Below, one piece after another: positions 22,701 to 32,533 of a stretch of 64,000 bases of DNA. Origin of the DNA: Pinus tabuliformis (Eukaryota; Streptophyta; Pinopsida; Pinales; Pinaceae); contig CM062818.1 of the NCBI GenBank assembly GCA_031772625.1, positions 214,203,742-214,267,741 of the forward strand, in the 5' to 3' direction. The notes beneath the pieces are model-generated. The model made no database searches. It worked only from the letters and a program-made list of their open reading frames with translations, and had not been told where the DNA came from. Numbering within the stretch: position 1 is the stretch's first letter; the number at the start of each line of letters is the position of its first letter. Both the position numbers and the translations under genes were made by a program.

Positions 22701-25700
22701 AACTAGCCCAATAGTGCTAATTGACAGCCTAACTGCACCATGGGAAGAAGAAATAATCTGTTAGGATAATCAATAATTGGGCCTTGTACTGAGAAGGGCC
22801 ATTGGCTTGTAGGTTATATGGTTAGTTTTTGTGTTGTTTACAGACATCTGGGGGTCACACATTTGGGAGAGTGTTTGTTGTTGCAGCAACATTAAGAACT
22901 TAAACCTTAAACTATGTATAGACAAAAATATGATTGGGTATTTCCAATTGGAAGTATGGTGCATCTAAATCAATGATATGGATGTTTTTGTTGTTCCTGA
23001 AGGGGCTGCCTTTAATATTGCATATCAACATATGTCCAAGGTCCCTAAAAAAAAACATGCTAATATAGAAATGGACTCTAGACAATCTAGGTAACCTTTA
23101 GCTTAGCTCTAATATGTCTTCCATATCAAAACTTCCAGTGGACATTATTACCCCGAAAAGGTAATTGGCTTGATGCAAAAAGCTTTATTCTCGTGGAAAA
23201 ATCAAGCTGCATACACTTCTGGTGTTAAGTGTGAATGGACTTCTTCAACAAGGCACACCAAATATTACCTCTTTGCCAACATCCAAAATGTAAAAAAGAA
23301 AATGATGGTGAAACCATGAACCAACTCAAGAATTCGATAGCTGTAGCAGTTTCATATTTTGCACAGTGATTCTGGGCACATTCTATTAAATCATTTCCAA
23401 TGAGAATAGTAGTACCCGCTTATGCACAGGCAGCAGCAAAAGTCAATGTTGCAGTAACCTGCAATAATGAATTTTCAGATGAGTTTTTAATGAGAGAATT
23501 AGTAAATCCTGCAGGCATAATGGATCCACTGCCTGGTTCAGTAAATTTCTCCTTACCCCATCAGCTACAACAAAAAGACTGACAACAAGAGAATTTCGTA
23601 GACTGGGCTTTACAAGCAATGCATATCCATCAATTATTGCCAGTGATAAGCTCCACAAGAAGGGCCATTGGCTTGTAGGTTATATGGTTAATTTTTGTGT
23701 TGTTTACAGACATCTGGGGGGGCACACATTTGGGAGAGTGTTTGTTGTTGCAGCAACATTAAGAACTTAAACCTTAAACTGTGTATAGACAAAAATATGA
23801 TTGAGTATTTCTAATGCCTAACTCTTCTCCTCTCCACTCTGTTTTTATTGAAAAGTGGAATGCCCAGCTCTTCTCCTCTTCACTCCAATCTTATGAAAGC
23901 TTAGTTATTGCAGACTCCAATAACCATATTAGATTAGTGAAAAGTGGAATGCCTAATTCTGCTCCTCTCCACTCTGCTCTTATGAAAGGTTAGCTGATGC
24001 AGATGCCTAATGGCTTTCACCAACCACGTCTTAACCTACTGTGCTAGCTCATTCACTTATTTATAATGTACTAAACTGCTCTTCATCATTAATGACATCC
24101 GCCATTCTAAAAGTGGGAATGCTCAGATCAGTTATATGTTGTTTATACAGATAATCTGAAAGTTGTTATGGGATTGGCATAAAATACAAACTAGCCCAAT
24201 AGTGCTAATTGACAGCCTAACTGCACCATGGGAAGAAGAAATAATCTGTTAGGATAATCAATAATTGGGCCTTGTACTGAGAAGGGTTAGTCTACTGTTC
24301 TAGTAATATTTTCTATATTTTTTAAAAGAAAACCATGGTTGATAAAAACTAACAACCTAGAGATATATGCAACAGCAGTCACATATATCATAAACTCATC
24401 CAAGATGTCTAGACATTCATAGTCCAGTCTAGTACATAGTATGGTAGAACAGTCTAGGCTGCTCTTTATGGCTGTTCCGAAGAGCAGTTTGAGCAGTATT
24501 ATAGACTTTCAAATGCTTCATCTTGGCATAATCAATACATTGCTGAAAGAAACATAACAACATGCAAATCCGCTGCAAAGAAAATCCAACAACTCCTTGA
24601 CAAATATGGATCATGACATGGGTTTATATTCTGAAGACCCAACCCTATTACTGAAACCTCTGTCTATGTAACTCAATTTTCAACAGAACCCTCAAGCAAA
24701 GGCGAATTTCCTGAAAGAGTTGGACAGCCAGAATGCCAGGTACGGTGTTTGTATTCTCCACAGCCTGTGAGAATTAATGCAATCTTATGTTCCTAAAAGT
24801 TTGAATGTTTCACTGCCCTTTTGACATTAGGGCTCATGTCAAATGAGTAAGAAGAGATTTGAAATTGTAGACCGTCTCGAGAGATACTATCCATATCCTT
24901 AAGGTGTTTGCTGGACAAAGCTCCCCCAGTTTGCAGTTTGCAGTAAAAAGTACCAAGTAACACCCCTGTTTTACCACATTGTCTTCACCATTTCTTACAG
25001 ATGATGTAACCTATATTTTTTTCTCTGTTTGTGCGTGGATTGTTTCTCTTACTTACAAACATTGCTTTTTGATCCATGGAGAAGCAACAGTTATCCTAGC
25101 TCTGCATATTCAGGAATAGTGAGGACTCATTTTAGTTTCATAGGATATTTTTCTTGGAGTTTTTTTAAAGCGTTAGCCCCATTGCTCTGTCTCATTTAAC
25201 CTAAGAAAGATGCACATTACCCATTTTTCGGGATCTGAGGAGAATTCTATGGTTTTCAGTCGATATCATCTCCAATTCTTCTGTTCAATTTGTGACTTGT
25301 GAAAGTGGTATTGGCTTCCCATATTTTGGAAATAGTACTAATTTGATAGCCTTTGGTTAGAATCAACAATGAGTTAGTTGGTTTCTGCATGGATCTCAAC
25401 TAGTTGAGTGCCAAATTAGTGAACTTTTGAAGCTTGATGTTGATCCAGGATAAAAAGAAAATGCTGCTTCCAACTTGAACAGTAAATAAAACTTAAGGCT
25501 GAAAAGCATTAGCAATCTTAGCAAAGTATTTGTTATGAGTCAATATTTATCCCTTTATCAATTTGCCACGAACCTTTAAGAGTTTATCCTCTATTTGTTA
25601 CAAATGATTGTTAATTCTTCTGTTCGTGGGTCTGTTTAGTTTAGGTGTTTCTTAATATTTTGTACCTCATTTGATGCTTGCTTTCTTCTATTTTTAAGAA

Positions 25701-28700
25701 GAAAATTTTCTAAACAACGGTCAGCATTGAGCTAATATGTGCTGAAATATGTTTGAACTGCTTCAACTAACTATGTCCATTGTCTATGACACTATGCATG
25801 TGTGGAGGATCTGGCAGATCTTCTTGGAGCTGTTCATTTAAGGTGCCTGACTTAATATTCTTCCCTAACTCTAGAGTTTCTGGGAGCTTTTCTATGAACA
25901 TGCCCTGTTGCCTTTGTCATCCAACATCTGTTCTGCCTATGGAAGTTAATGAATTGTGCTTATGTCCCTTCGTAATATAGCATTTCCTTGCCTAATATTT
26001 TCAGGATGAAGTAGATACAACTTTGGAAGGTATCAATACCCCATTTTCTCAATGTTGTTTCCTCATCTTATTGAAAGAATCTTTGCATACTACCTAAGCA
26101 ACTTTTAATTGTGAATTTGATAATTCGCTGCCAAGTGCATGCTTGCTTATGTGCAACTTGTGACACTGGAGGGTCTTCCTTCACATTCCTGACTGTACAA
26201 ACAGAACATTTATTTGACGTAATCTGAAAAACAAAGATATATTTCAGAATGACTAAAGCTACCACTTATCCCAACCTTTTATGGTCAACATGATTTCAAT
26301 TTGCTTGCTTGACACCTTTTTCCTCTATTTGTTTTTTTGAACCCAAAGTCTTTTAATTTAATTTAGGGGGATTGCCTGTTTAGTAAGTAGGGGTAGTGAT
26401 ACATTCCCACTAGGGTTTGATTCCCCATAGTACATGTTAGCTCATCATGGGCTGTCATGGCTGCACGGGTGGGCCAGATGCAGTGATGGACAAAGTTCTT
26501 AGTCCTAGTGCCAATGGTTTTCACTTAGGTGTTGATTGGGTGGCACTAATAGTAAAAGGAAGTGTATTAGAAAAAGGGAGTTTTTAATTTATGTTTTATA
26601 GAATATATTTATTGGTAGGACATTTATGTTTTGTACAGCCTGTGATAAATAATAAAATATCCATCAACACTCTCACATTACATTCCAACAGGTTTTAGGG
26701 ATTATTGTATAGCTTTGTATTTAATCATAGCACTTGCTGCTGGAATGAGATTTGCTATGTGGCCTGGACAGAAAATTGGTCTTTGTAGTTGCTTGAAATA
26801 TTTACAGGTGATAAGCCCTAGTCATTTTCTAATGACTCAAGTGCCCCAAATGTTTGAATGGTCACGTGCCTAACAGATAAAGGCTTTCTGGTTAAGTATA
26901 GACAACCTTGTTGGATGGTTGGTCAACCTGTACTTGGTTTTATTCATAAGCTTTACAGGATTGAATAGGTATCTTCTTTGCATTAGTAATATTTTACATT
27001 CTTTTTTAATTTTGCCACGTTCTGCTGGGTTCTGTCGTTGAGTCTTGTTCTCATCTTCTTTCCAATCATCATTCAGATTGGTATGTAAATGCTGTTACGA
27101 CATACAACTTGCCTTCCGTAAACCTAGATGAGTTTTGTTGTATGGCATATGGATATTATCATATTAATACCTATGCTTGCTAAGATGAACTAAAGTCCAG
27201 CACATGGCTTGTTTCCAAATAGCAAGGATTTATCACTAAGTAGAAACATTTTGAATCCACCCAGAATTACCTCTTAAGTTGCCTTTTTGAACTATTGCTG
27301 TACCTTTGGATGTTTACACTTTCAGCTATCGTTGTCAGTCTATGAGTTAAAGTCTACAGGCTTGGTATACAAATAGTGCTCAAAGTAAATGTTTTGGTCA
27401 AAATCATGTTGCAACAAATTTGGTCAAAATAATTTGTTGATTTTATGCTTAGAATTCTGTTTCTATTGAGTGTGTGGACAGGAAGGATATCATCCAACAT
27501 GAAGCAGGGGGAGTTTGTATTAGTGAAGTGCTTTGAGGAGGTAATCAACCACCTAAAGAAATAGATAGCATCCCGAGAATGATTTGCACAGGGAAGTGAA
27601 AAATAAAGTCATGGGAAGTGAAAATGAACCCCATCAGAATGCCAAAAAAACATCAAAACATGCAAGAACAAGCACATGTGGGTGAAGGAAGCAAACCCAA
27701 AACATTAAAAAAGATATGGCAAAGGTATGGGCAAGTATTGAGCATACATCCCAGTTGGAGAAGAGATCCTGGATTTCGACAGCCTCTGAGAAACTAATGC
27801 ATCTTTAAATGATGACTCAATGAAACCCTAGATACAGTCCAGCCAAGGCAGAACACAACTACATCTCTCAAGAATAGTAAAATGCTTTGTTCACATGCTC
27901 TAACAGCAGTTTTTCGCAAAGATAGTAGTATTGAAAGTTATTGTATGCTTCCGACAGATATTTGTGTGAATTGGACCAAGATGAAGACACAAATATTGCA
28001 CATTCTTGATGAGAAAAGGAGGTTGTGAGGCCTTTGTTAATTCAAGAAGAGGGGAAAGATATATTTTTCCAAGGAAACCTTGATATTTAAAGGATGTTTC
28101 CCTATAGTTGAGGACGACATTCCTAGTAAATCTGTTCAAATTGAAACCTATTCATACAAAACTAGCCAAATGTCTAAGGATTGGCAGCAACGAGTTAAGC
28201 CAACCCATTGGACTAAGATGGAGACAAATCAAACATAACAATCCCTGCTCTCATCCTCTGTATAGAACCATATGACTTTCAGAAGAGATTATCATGGATC
28301 TAGAAAATCTTTAATTTGATACCAGGAATCCATTTCCTGCAGAATCATATGATTTTCAGAAGAGACCACTCATCTTAAGATCTAGAAAATCCATTTCCTT
28401 CTCATAATCCCCAATTTCCCATACAAATTTATCACAATATGCTTCTGCTTTAGTGATATGGTTTCCTTGCTTCCAAATATGTGAAGCTAATTTAAAATTT
28501 AACATGATGTTTAACTGTGAAAACCTACATACACTAGTGGCTTCCTTCCTACTCTTATATCAGTGATGCCTCTTAGCTCTAGCAGTGCAACCATTGGCTT
28601 CCCTTCCTTACCAGTTTGGTAGGGCTATAAACTGTTAAGACAAGCCTGAAAATTGGCTAAAACTAAATTGCTATTCAAGCCCAACTTTGGTCTAAGTACA

Positions 28701-31171
28701 GGCATGGATCAGAGAATCTGACACTGGTAAAACTCACTCAGGAAGAGAATCTGAGTTCCATTATTTGAATCTTAAAAGTTCAACCCTCCCCACTTATTGG
28801 GCCTACAAATTCATTTCTGTAATCCAGAGAAAATGAACATGGTACTCAATGGTTTCTTGTGTAGAATTCTGATACATGCAACAGGAGGTGAAAAATATTT
28901 ATGCTCCCACCTTGTATGGTTACAGCCAGTGACCCACCATTAAATCATGTTTGCTATAATTGTCACAGATATCTTGTTTGTGTAGAGCTCTCCATCTTGT
29001 TTGTGTAGAGCTTTCCATTCATTGGGCCTACAAATTCATTTTCTGTAATGCCAAAGTCTCTCTTGAGTGAACAGGGTACTCAACGGTGTGTGTTGTAGAA
29101 CTTTCAAATATTCACCAGAATTAAAGAAATATTCATGCCCCAGCTCGTATGGTTACACCCACCATTAAATTGCGTTTTTATGATTGCCACGAAACACTTT
29201 GTTAAGCTCTGTAAACCCATGAAGCTCTGAGGTAGGTCACCATTCCATCATTTGAAAAAAATCAGACCATCATTAAACTTTCAGCCTTATGCTCCAAATT
29301 CTTATAAACAGACTGAACTAATTACATCCTAATTACTATGTGATTGCTTCACAGGCAACCAACTATGGGCCTAATCAACAACCAGTTGATTTCCCCAGAA
29401 AATTCCAGGCATTCAGGGCTATCTATAATTCCAACGCATTCTCTGAGATTTATTTGAATGGCATCAAATAGCGCTATGCTATTCTATGATAAAGATGGGA
29501 AATGTTTTTGTTAATCATGGTATGCGTTTTGTTAATGCACATTGTCACAGTTTAAAATTTAATGGGGACTTCGAGTACGCCCCGAAGCCCTCCGCCATGA
29601 ACGGCACAGTGGTCATCGGCAAGAATTCTATTCCCTTCTGGCAGATCGGGGGCTTCGTGGAGTACATATCCTCCGGGCAAAAGCAAGGCGATATGCTGCT
29701 CATAGTTCCAAATGGAGTTCACGCTGCGAGGCTTGGAAACGAGGCACGACTGACCCAAAGAATCGAGGTAAAGAAAGGGTCCTACTATTCTCTCACCTTC
29801 AGCGTCGCTCGAACCTGCGCCCAAATGGAGACCTTGAATGTATCTGTTCCGCCAGACGCTGGGGAGCTGCCAATGCAGACGATTTATAGCACGGGGTGAG
29901 CCAGCATCGTGAGCAGGGATTCGTATGCATGGGATTCGTGAGCGGACCTGCGAGGTGAGCCAGCACCGTGAGTAGGAGAAACGAATGCTCTACAGAGTTG
30001 CAGAGGCCCTGTTCCGGGAGCGCTAATGGAGCAAATGAATGTTTGGCGCAAGGGATCGTTTGAAAATGCGCCAGCACGGCGGGTGCCGGCTAGGAGGTGG
30101 TGGGTCACCCGTTCCCGGAAAAAGTTGCCGTCGAACGCTCGGAAAACGATGGATGGCATGGGCATGTATGTATGGTGAGGCCGCTATCGGGTGCATTAAA
30201 GGCCCGATTACACTTTGAGGTAAAGAAAACATAAATATCTGATTAAATTGAGAAAAAAGGGAAAATTTGAGAGATTAATAAATGGTGACCTGAAGTAGGC
30301 ATCCGCCGAGGTTCATTCCTTCCCAAAATTGCTGAAGTATAAACGCTGCCGCTAAAGCTCTAATTAGCATCCATGAACTTTCCGCTCCACCCACCGATAT
30401 TCCAACAACAGCTGACTGAGCAATTATAGCCAATTCTAAAACCTGATCCATAAACTCTAATAAATCAGAAAAAGCCGTCACATCCAAAGTTCCCTGAATT
30501 TTTATTCACTGTATGGCCTGTAAATAAAAATTAAAACTTTATTTTTCAGAAATCGGATATATTAAAGTAAAAGATTTTACCGTAGAAATGACCCAATGGC
30601 GAGACCTGCTGTCCAATGGCGAGACCTGTTGTCCATGGGCGTGACCGTCTGAATCTTTGCCGTTACCTCCAAGCTCTTTATCCTCGGTCGGCTCCTTACC
30701 CTCATCAGTCGGTTTCTCCTGATCTTTCAAATGAGAGTAAGCAGTAGCCAGAGCATCCACGATAAGTGTGCACAGGGCCGTAAACATGGCTAGAAACCCT
30801 GGCAATGGGATATTGCGCCATACTGAAGATTCACTGGTAGGAAACTTTAAGGCGCCAGGAAGAAATTGCACCACGGCAGTTGCAAGAAAAAGACCCGCAG
30901 CAAAAGCCCTAATCACAAAAAATGTGTTTCTGTCAGGCTTGACAGAAGTAAAGGTTCGGCCTAAGAGAGGCAAACACACCCCAATGGTAATCCCCACAAC
31001 AATAGAAGCGATTGCTCCGATCTTCACAGGAAGAATAGCTGTAGAATTGTCTATGCAATTTTCTTTCCTGGAGCAATCATTTTCCTCTTTAGCAGCAACC
31101 ACAGAAATAGTGGAATAAGACGCTATTGCTGAAGCAACTATGAGAAATTTCAGGGTAAAAGAACATGCCAT
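4506..31171 (-). CDS. ZIP-family metal transporter, three exons, 361 aa
   Basis: This is the only complete host gene in the window. Join 31171-30581, 30493-30290 and 4796-4506; all junctions are phase 0 with GT/AG introns of 87 and 25,493 bp. The ATG at 31171 has A at -3 and G at +4. The protein starts with a hydrophobic signal-like segment (about 1-27), followed by a short extracytoplasmic tail. Three membrane segments follow at roughly 48-72, 81-107 and 122-146. A charged cytosolic loop (about 147-190) has only one HAH motif. Membrane segments 4 and 5 are in exon 2 and segments 6-8 in exon 3, ending with a KWT tail. Family landmarks include VDALAT in TM3, VVGISVG in TM4, WEGMNLGG in TM5, and GSAGVMVYM followed by LVDL in TM7. 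ZIP proteins move zinc, iron or related divalent metals into the cytosol, usually at the plasma membrane. Length fits the family (about 330-380). Oddly, three positions that are usually histidine are glutamine (TM2 VVQFLP, TM4 AQSAVVG, TM5 LQQFWEG), so substrate and activity are uncertain. Confidence 0.87.
4797..6514. repeat. intron spacer with degenerate copies of the intron 3' end
   Basis: Sequence resembling the exon 3 acceptor area (phrases ATTACTGAAACCCTC then TTGATGTTATTT) recurs near 5263-5300 and, more decayed, near 5425-5470. The block ATTATTTTCTAAATAATGGG followed by AAGGATGTCTTGTATTTG and TGTGATCTCTCGTAAAGCAG occurs twice, near 4997-5062 and 5070-5137, and a weaker version lies near 4850-4915. 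An 86-bp direct duplication occupies 5973-6144 and a short one 6218-6290. There is no gene. Confidence 0.55.
5973..6144. repeat. 86-bp direct tandem duplication, two copies
   Basis: The copies at 5973-6058 and 6059-6144 are nearly identical, each starting ATTTTTATCTTGTTTACG and ending with GGTTGTCATTG. The high identity indicates a recent duplication. Confidence 0.85.
6515..6814 (+). repeat. left arm of a ~300 bp inverted repeat
   Basis: It starts ATCGGGCCTTTAATGCACCC and is GC-richer than its surroundings. The reverse complement is found at 29903-30208 with roughly 85-90% identity by eye, ending at the mirror-image motif. The two arms face each other across about 23 kb. Long inverted ends plus a host-gene fragment just inside the right arm suggest Mutator-like transposon termini, but I find no matching 9-bp target duplication. 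Two independent copies of a small repeat inserted in opposite orientation is the alternative. Confidence 0.7.
7676..7907 (+). repeat. 81-bp tandem repeat, nearly three copies
   Basis: Units begin at 7676, 7757 and 7838 with GCAAGACAGAAAGCT and contain GGAGGCAGCATCTCATAATG. Copies differ at a few bases. Immediately upstream, a related 30-base phrase (TGTCTCA(G/A)TAGTCCCTTCTGC) is repeated as well. Because 81 is divisible by three, the repeat keeps an open frame of 145 codons with a repeated 27-residue unit; this may be accidental. Confidence 0.85.
8218..8310. repeat. 47-bp direct duplication
   Basis: CATCCATTAACTTCCTTGCC starts at 8218 and again at 8265, each followed by ATAACCTGCTC and GCCATAAAATAG. 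Two copies, nearly identical. Confidence 0.85.
9214..10350 (+). mobile_element. nested non-autonomous hAT element (1,121 bp)
   Basis: The element spans 9222-10342 and is flanked by the perfect 8-bp duplication GTTTATGC at 9214-9221 and 10343-10350. Its ends read CAGTGTTGTTAAAAGCGCGA and, reversed, CAATGTTGTTAAAAGCGCGA. The left 200 bases are filled with AAATCGCGATTTTT-type palindromes and the right 100 bases with CCGATTTTTTCCCG variants, a subterminal code different from that of its host hAT. A small exon-like open stretch (about 9778-9977, preceded by TTTCCAG) encodes a proline- and arginine-rich tail with GRG motifs. It is probably a remnant of its own transposase gene. Confidence 0.93.
10474..13083 (+). 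pseudogene. hAT transposase (BED finger, DUF659, hAT dimerisation), with one intron
   Basis: The ATG at 10474 opens a BED-type zinc finger (CKFCHRKI, then HLVG). A low-complexity linker follows, then the DUF659-like catalytic region ([15 protein letters not shown] at about 11251, [16 protein letters not shown] at about 11508). The C-terminal hAT dimerisation region is at about 12416-12620 ([25 protein letters not shown]), and an acidic Asp-rich tail ends at TAG 13081-13083. A 138-bp intron (12278-12415, CCAG|GTAAAC to TTGCAG|CACAATGG) restores the usual EPAQWW junction. Premature stops are TAA 11188-11190, TAG 12124-12126 and TAG 12838-12840; otherwise the frame is intact. It would cut and paste hAT DNA in the nucleus; this copy should not make full-length protein. 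Confidence 0.85.
13616..24286. repeat. tandem array of 1,488-bp units (six full, two partial)
   Basis: A recurring landmark (ATGAGAATAGTAGTACCC) lies at 14473, 15961, 17448, 18936, 20424, 21912 and 23400, giving periods of 1488, 1487, 1488, 1488, 1488 and 1488. The array starts with a shortened unit (13616-14480, 865 bp) and stops in mid-unit at 24286 (GAGAAGGG|TTAG). Units differ at only a handful of sites, and the variants are shared in mosaic fashion between non-neighbouring units. Each unit contains an internal ~170-bp direct duplication (beginning GGCCATTGGCTTGTAGG), so the short first unit is a single-copy version. Coding-like stretches of 60-115 codons recur in every unit but match nothing I recognise. 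The array lies wholly inside ZIP intron 2. Confidence 0.95.
17283..17630 (+). other. longest open frame within the tandem array (115 codons), unrecognised
   Basis: Only the third unit keeps TGG at about 17416-17418, where the other units have TGA, so it alone reads through to a 115-codon frame. The product (motifs [37 protein letters not shown]) has no domain I know. A second frame overlapping its end (about 17525-17750) is also open and coding-like ([16 protein letters not shown]). A frameshifted exon of an unknown captured gene is possible. I do not call a gene. Confidence 0.3.
24287..29550. other. intron spacer, no gene recognised
   Basis: More than 5 kb with no domain-bearing frame on either strand. 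A degenerate direct duplication is visible: GGGCCTACAAATTCATTT at about 28799 and about 29033, each followed by a similar order of phrases to a (C/T)GTATGGTTACA block. A 23-base phrase, CATCTTGTTTGTGTAGAGCT plus its neighbours, is repeated at about 28971-29014. The rest looks like old, decayed sequence. Confidence 0.6.
29551..29899 (+). pseudogene. DUF642 cell-wall protein gene fragment
   Basis: The frame from 29561 encodes the N-terminal part of a DUF642 domain: [63 protein letters not shown] and NVSVPP, in family order. DUF642 proteins are secreted plant cell-wall proteins, usually about 370 residues with two galactose-binding-like domains; only about 110 residues are present. A plausible splice acceptor (TTGTCACAG) at 29550 suggests exon 2 was copied with its flanking intron. 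The frame stops at TGA 29897-29899, right where the inverted-repeat arm begins; a DSYAW codon string typical of the next DUF642 residues appears in the same frame at 29918-29932. There is no signal peptide and no second domain. It is strongly GC-richer than its surroundings and is most likely captured by a transposon. Confidence 0.85.
29903..30208 (-). repeat. right arm of the ~300 bp inverted repeat
   Basis: This is the reverse complement of 6515-6814, ending GGTGCATTAAAGGCCCGAT. It directly abuts the DUF642 fragment on its inner side and lies only 82 bp from ZIP exon 2 on its outer side. Sub-repeats of the type GTGAGCCAGCA(T/C)CGTGAG occur at its inner end. Confidence 0.7.
30290..30493 (-). 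CDS. ZIP transporter exon 2 (68 codons, TM4-TM5)
   Basis: This exon holds the transport core: segment 4 ([15 protein letters not shown]) and segment 5 ([14 protein letters not shown]). The acceptor used here is AATTCAG|GGAACT. A second AG, TTTACAG at 30520-30518, has a better pyrimidine tract but would bring an in-frame TGA into the exon. The donor is CTTCAG|GTCACC, so the exon ends with the codons for LLQ in phase 0. Confidence 0.82.
30581..31171 (-). CDS. ZIP transporter exon 1 (197 codons)
   Basis: It encodes the signal-like N-terminus, TM1-TM3 and most of the variable loop. The donor is ACG|GTAAAA, with GT at 30580-30579. If intron 1 is not removed, the frame runs into a stop about 13 codons later (ending ISEK), so splicing is required. 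A short internal repeat near 30598-30640 (CCAATGGCGAGACCTG, twice) lies at the exon's end and lengthens the loop slightly. Confidence 0.87.
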
Positions 31172-31360
31172 TCTTCACAGACAAATCAAATCCAGACCTC
31201 AGACTTTGATTCAAACACTTCAGAAACCGGATTTATGGTATGGAGTAACACCCGGCTCTCAGATGATATTTCCCTACAAATAAGGCCTGCCGTATTAGTA
31301 TCTCGCTTTCCGAAAGGAAAATATATCTTATACGCGGAAGTCTTTTCATTTTCGAAATTG

Positions 31361-31372
31361 TTTTATATAAGG
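31361..31372 (-). promoter_or_regulatory. candidate TATA box of the ZIP gene
   Basis: The minus strand reads CCTTATATAAAA about 190 bases before the ATG. With a start site about 30 bases downstream, the 5' UTR would be about 160 nt. A weaker GTATAAGATATATT lies nearer the gene at about 31323-31336. No transcript evidence is available. Confidence 0.4.
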
Positions 31373-32406
31373 GTTAAAAATTATGTGTTAGTCAAGCAAG
31401 AATAGATGGTTGAAAATGAAACAGTAATATTTTAATTTAATTTTGTTTTTAAGTTAAATTAAGAATTAATTTCTAATTCTAATTTTCATACCCATGTGTA
31501 ATAGATAACTATGCTAATTGTAATAGATAACTATGCTAATTTGATTTAGTTGATAAGAAGAGCTTTGGCATAAATCACATATAGAAAGACTTTTGTCACG
31601 GGTGTGGCTCATCGTCAGGACAAGTTGAAGAAACAGATCCAGCTTTGCATGTTAAATAGTATGAGCAGGGCCTCCAACAGCTATCTAGATTAACGGCTAG
31701 CTTTGACTTAGGGATAGTCAAAAAGTCAAATTGATTATTTCAAGGAAGATAATAATAACCATACCTATATATAAATATATAATTATATAAATGAAATAAT
31801 TTAAGAAGGGGTTTACTTTAATAATTAATTAAAATGTATAATTTAATAATGAAAAAAAAACATTTATTAAATGGGAATTAGTTAAATTGAAGACCTAACT
31901 TATTTATAAATAAGGTAAGTGTAATTAAATAAAATAAAAAATAATAATACAAATCAGTAAATAAATAAATAATAATAATATATATTCGCTAGATAAATAA
32001 ATAAATAGATAAAAATCTATATAAAAATAAAAGTAATAATTATATATATAAATTAGTTATGAAAAAAATAATAAAGTAAATACTAATAAGAAAATAACAA
32101 TGATATATATCCGTTAATAAATAGATAAATTACCAATACTAACAATATATAAAAATTAGTGACGAAAAATAATAAAATAATAATAATGTATTTTCCTTAA
32201 TAAATAAATAAAATTAGTATATAATAAAATAATAATAATATATATAAAAATTAGTTACGAAGAACTAATAAATAAATAAATAAATAATAATAATAAAAGC
32301 ATAAGTAAATAAATATTTGTTATAACAATAATAATTAGGGAAAGGGGGACAACTCACCAATAAAAATAAGCAAAATAATAATATATATTCGTTAATAAAT
32401 AATTAA

Positions 32407-32454
<48 letters not shown>

Positions 32455-32533
32455 ATAAGTAAATAAATAATAGCTATAATAATAGATACCAATATCAATC
32501 CGGGAAAAAGGAAAGATGAAAGAGGGGGGGAGA
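31373..32533. repeat. AT-rich low-complexity DNA with (AT)n microsatellite
   Basis: From about 31750 the sequence is dominated by ATAA, AAT and TAA tracts. A pure AT run lies at 32418-32450. No gene is seen. The part nearest 31373 is presumably the distal promoter of the ZIP gene. Confidence 0.7.

Larger units (their letters stand above)
4797..30289 (-). other. giant intron 2 of the ZIP gene (25,493 bp)
   Basis: It is bounded by GT at 30289-30288 and AG at 4798-4797. It contains two nested hAT elements, a 10.7 kb tandem array, an inverted-repeat pair about 23 kb apart, a captured DUF642 fragment and several small duplications. The flanking exons still join in frame without any lesion, so the insertions appear to be tolerated. 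Introns of this size are known in conifers. Confidence 0.75.

Noticed and set aside
14473-23658. Repeated 60-, 64- and 71-codon open frames in the tandem array as a gene family
   Set aside because: They recur only because the 1,488-bp unit recurs. The minus-strand ones are shadows, none has a recognised domain, and most have an upstream TGA.
24429-28139. Small open frames in the 24.3-29.5 kb intron spacer as exons of a nested gene
   Set aside because: No domains, no consistent strand and no splice pattern joining them.
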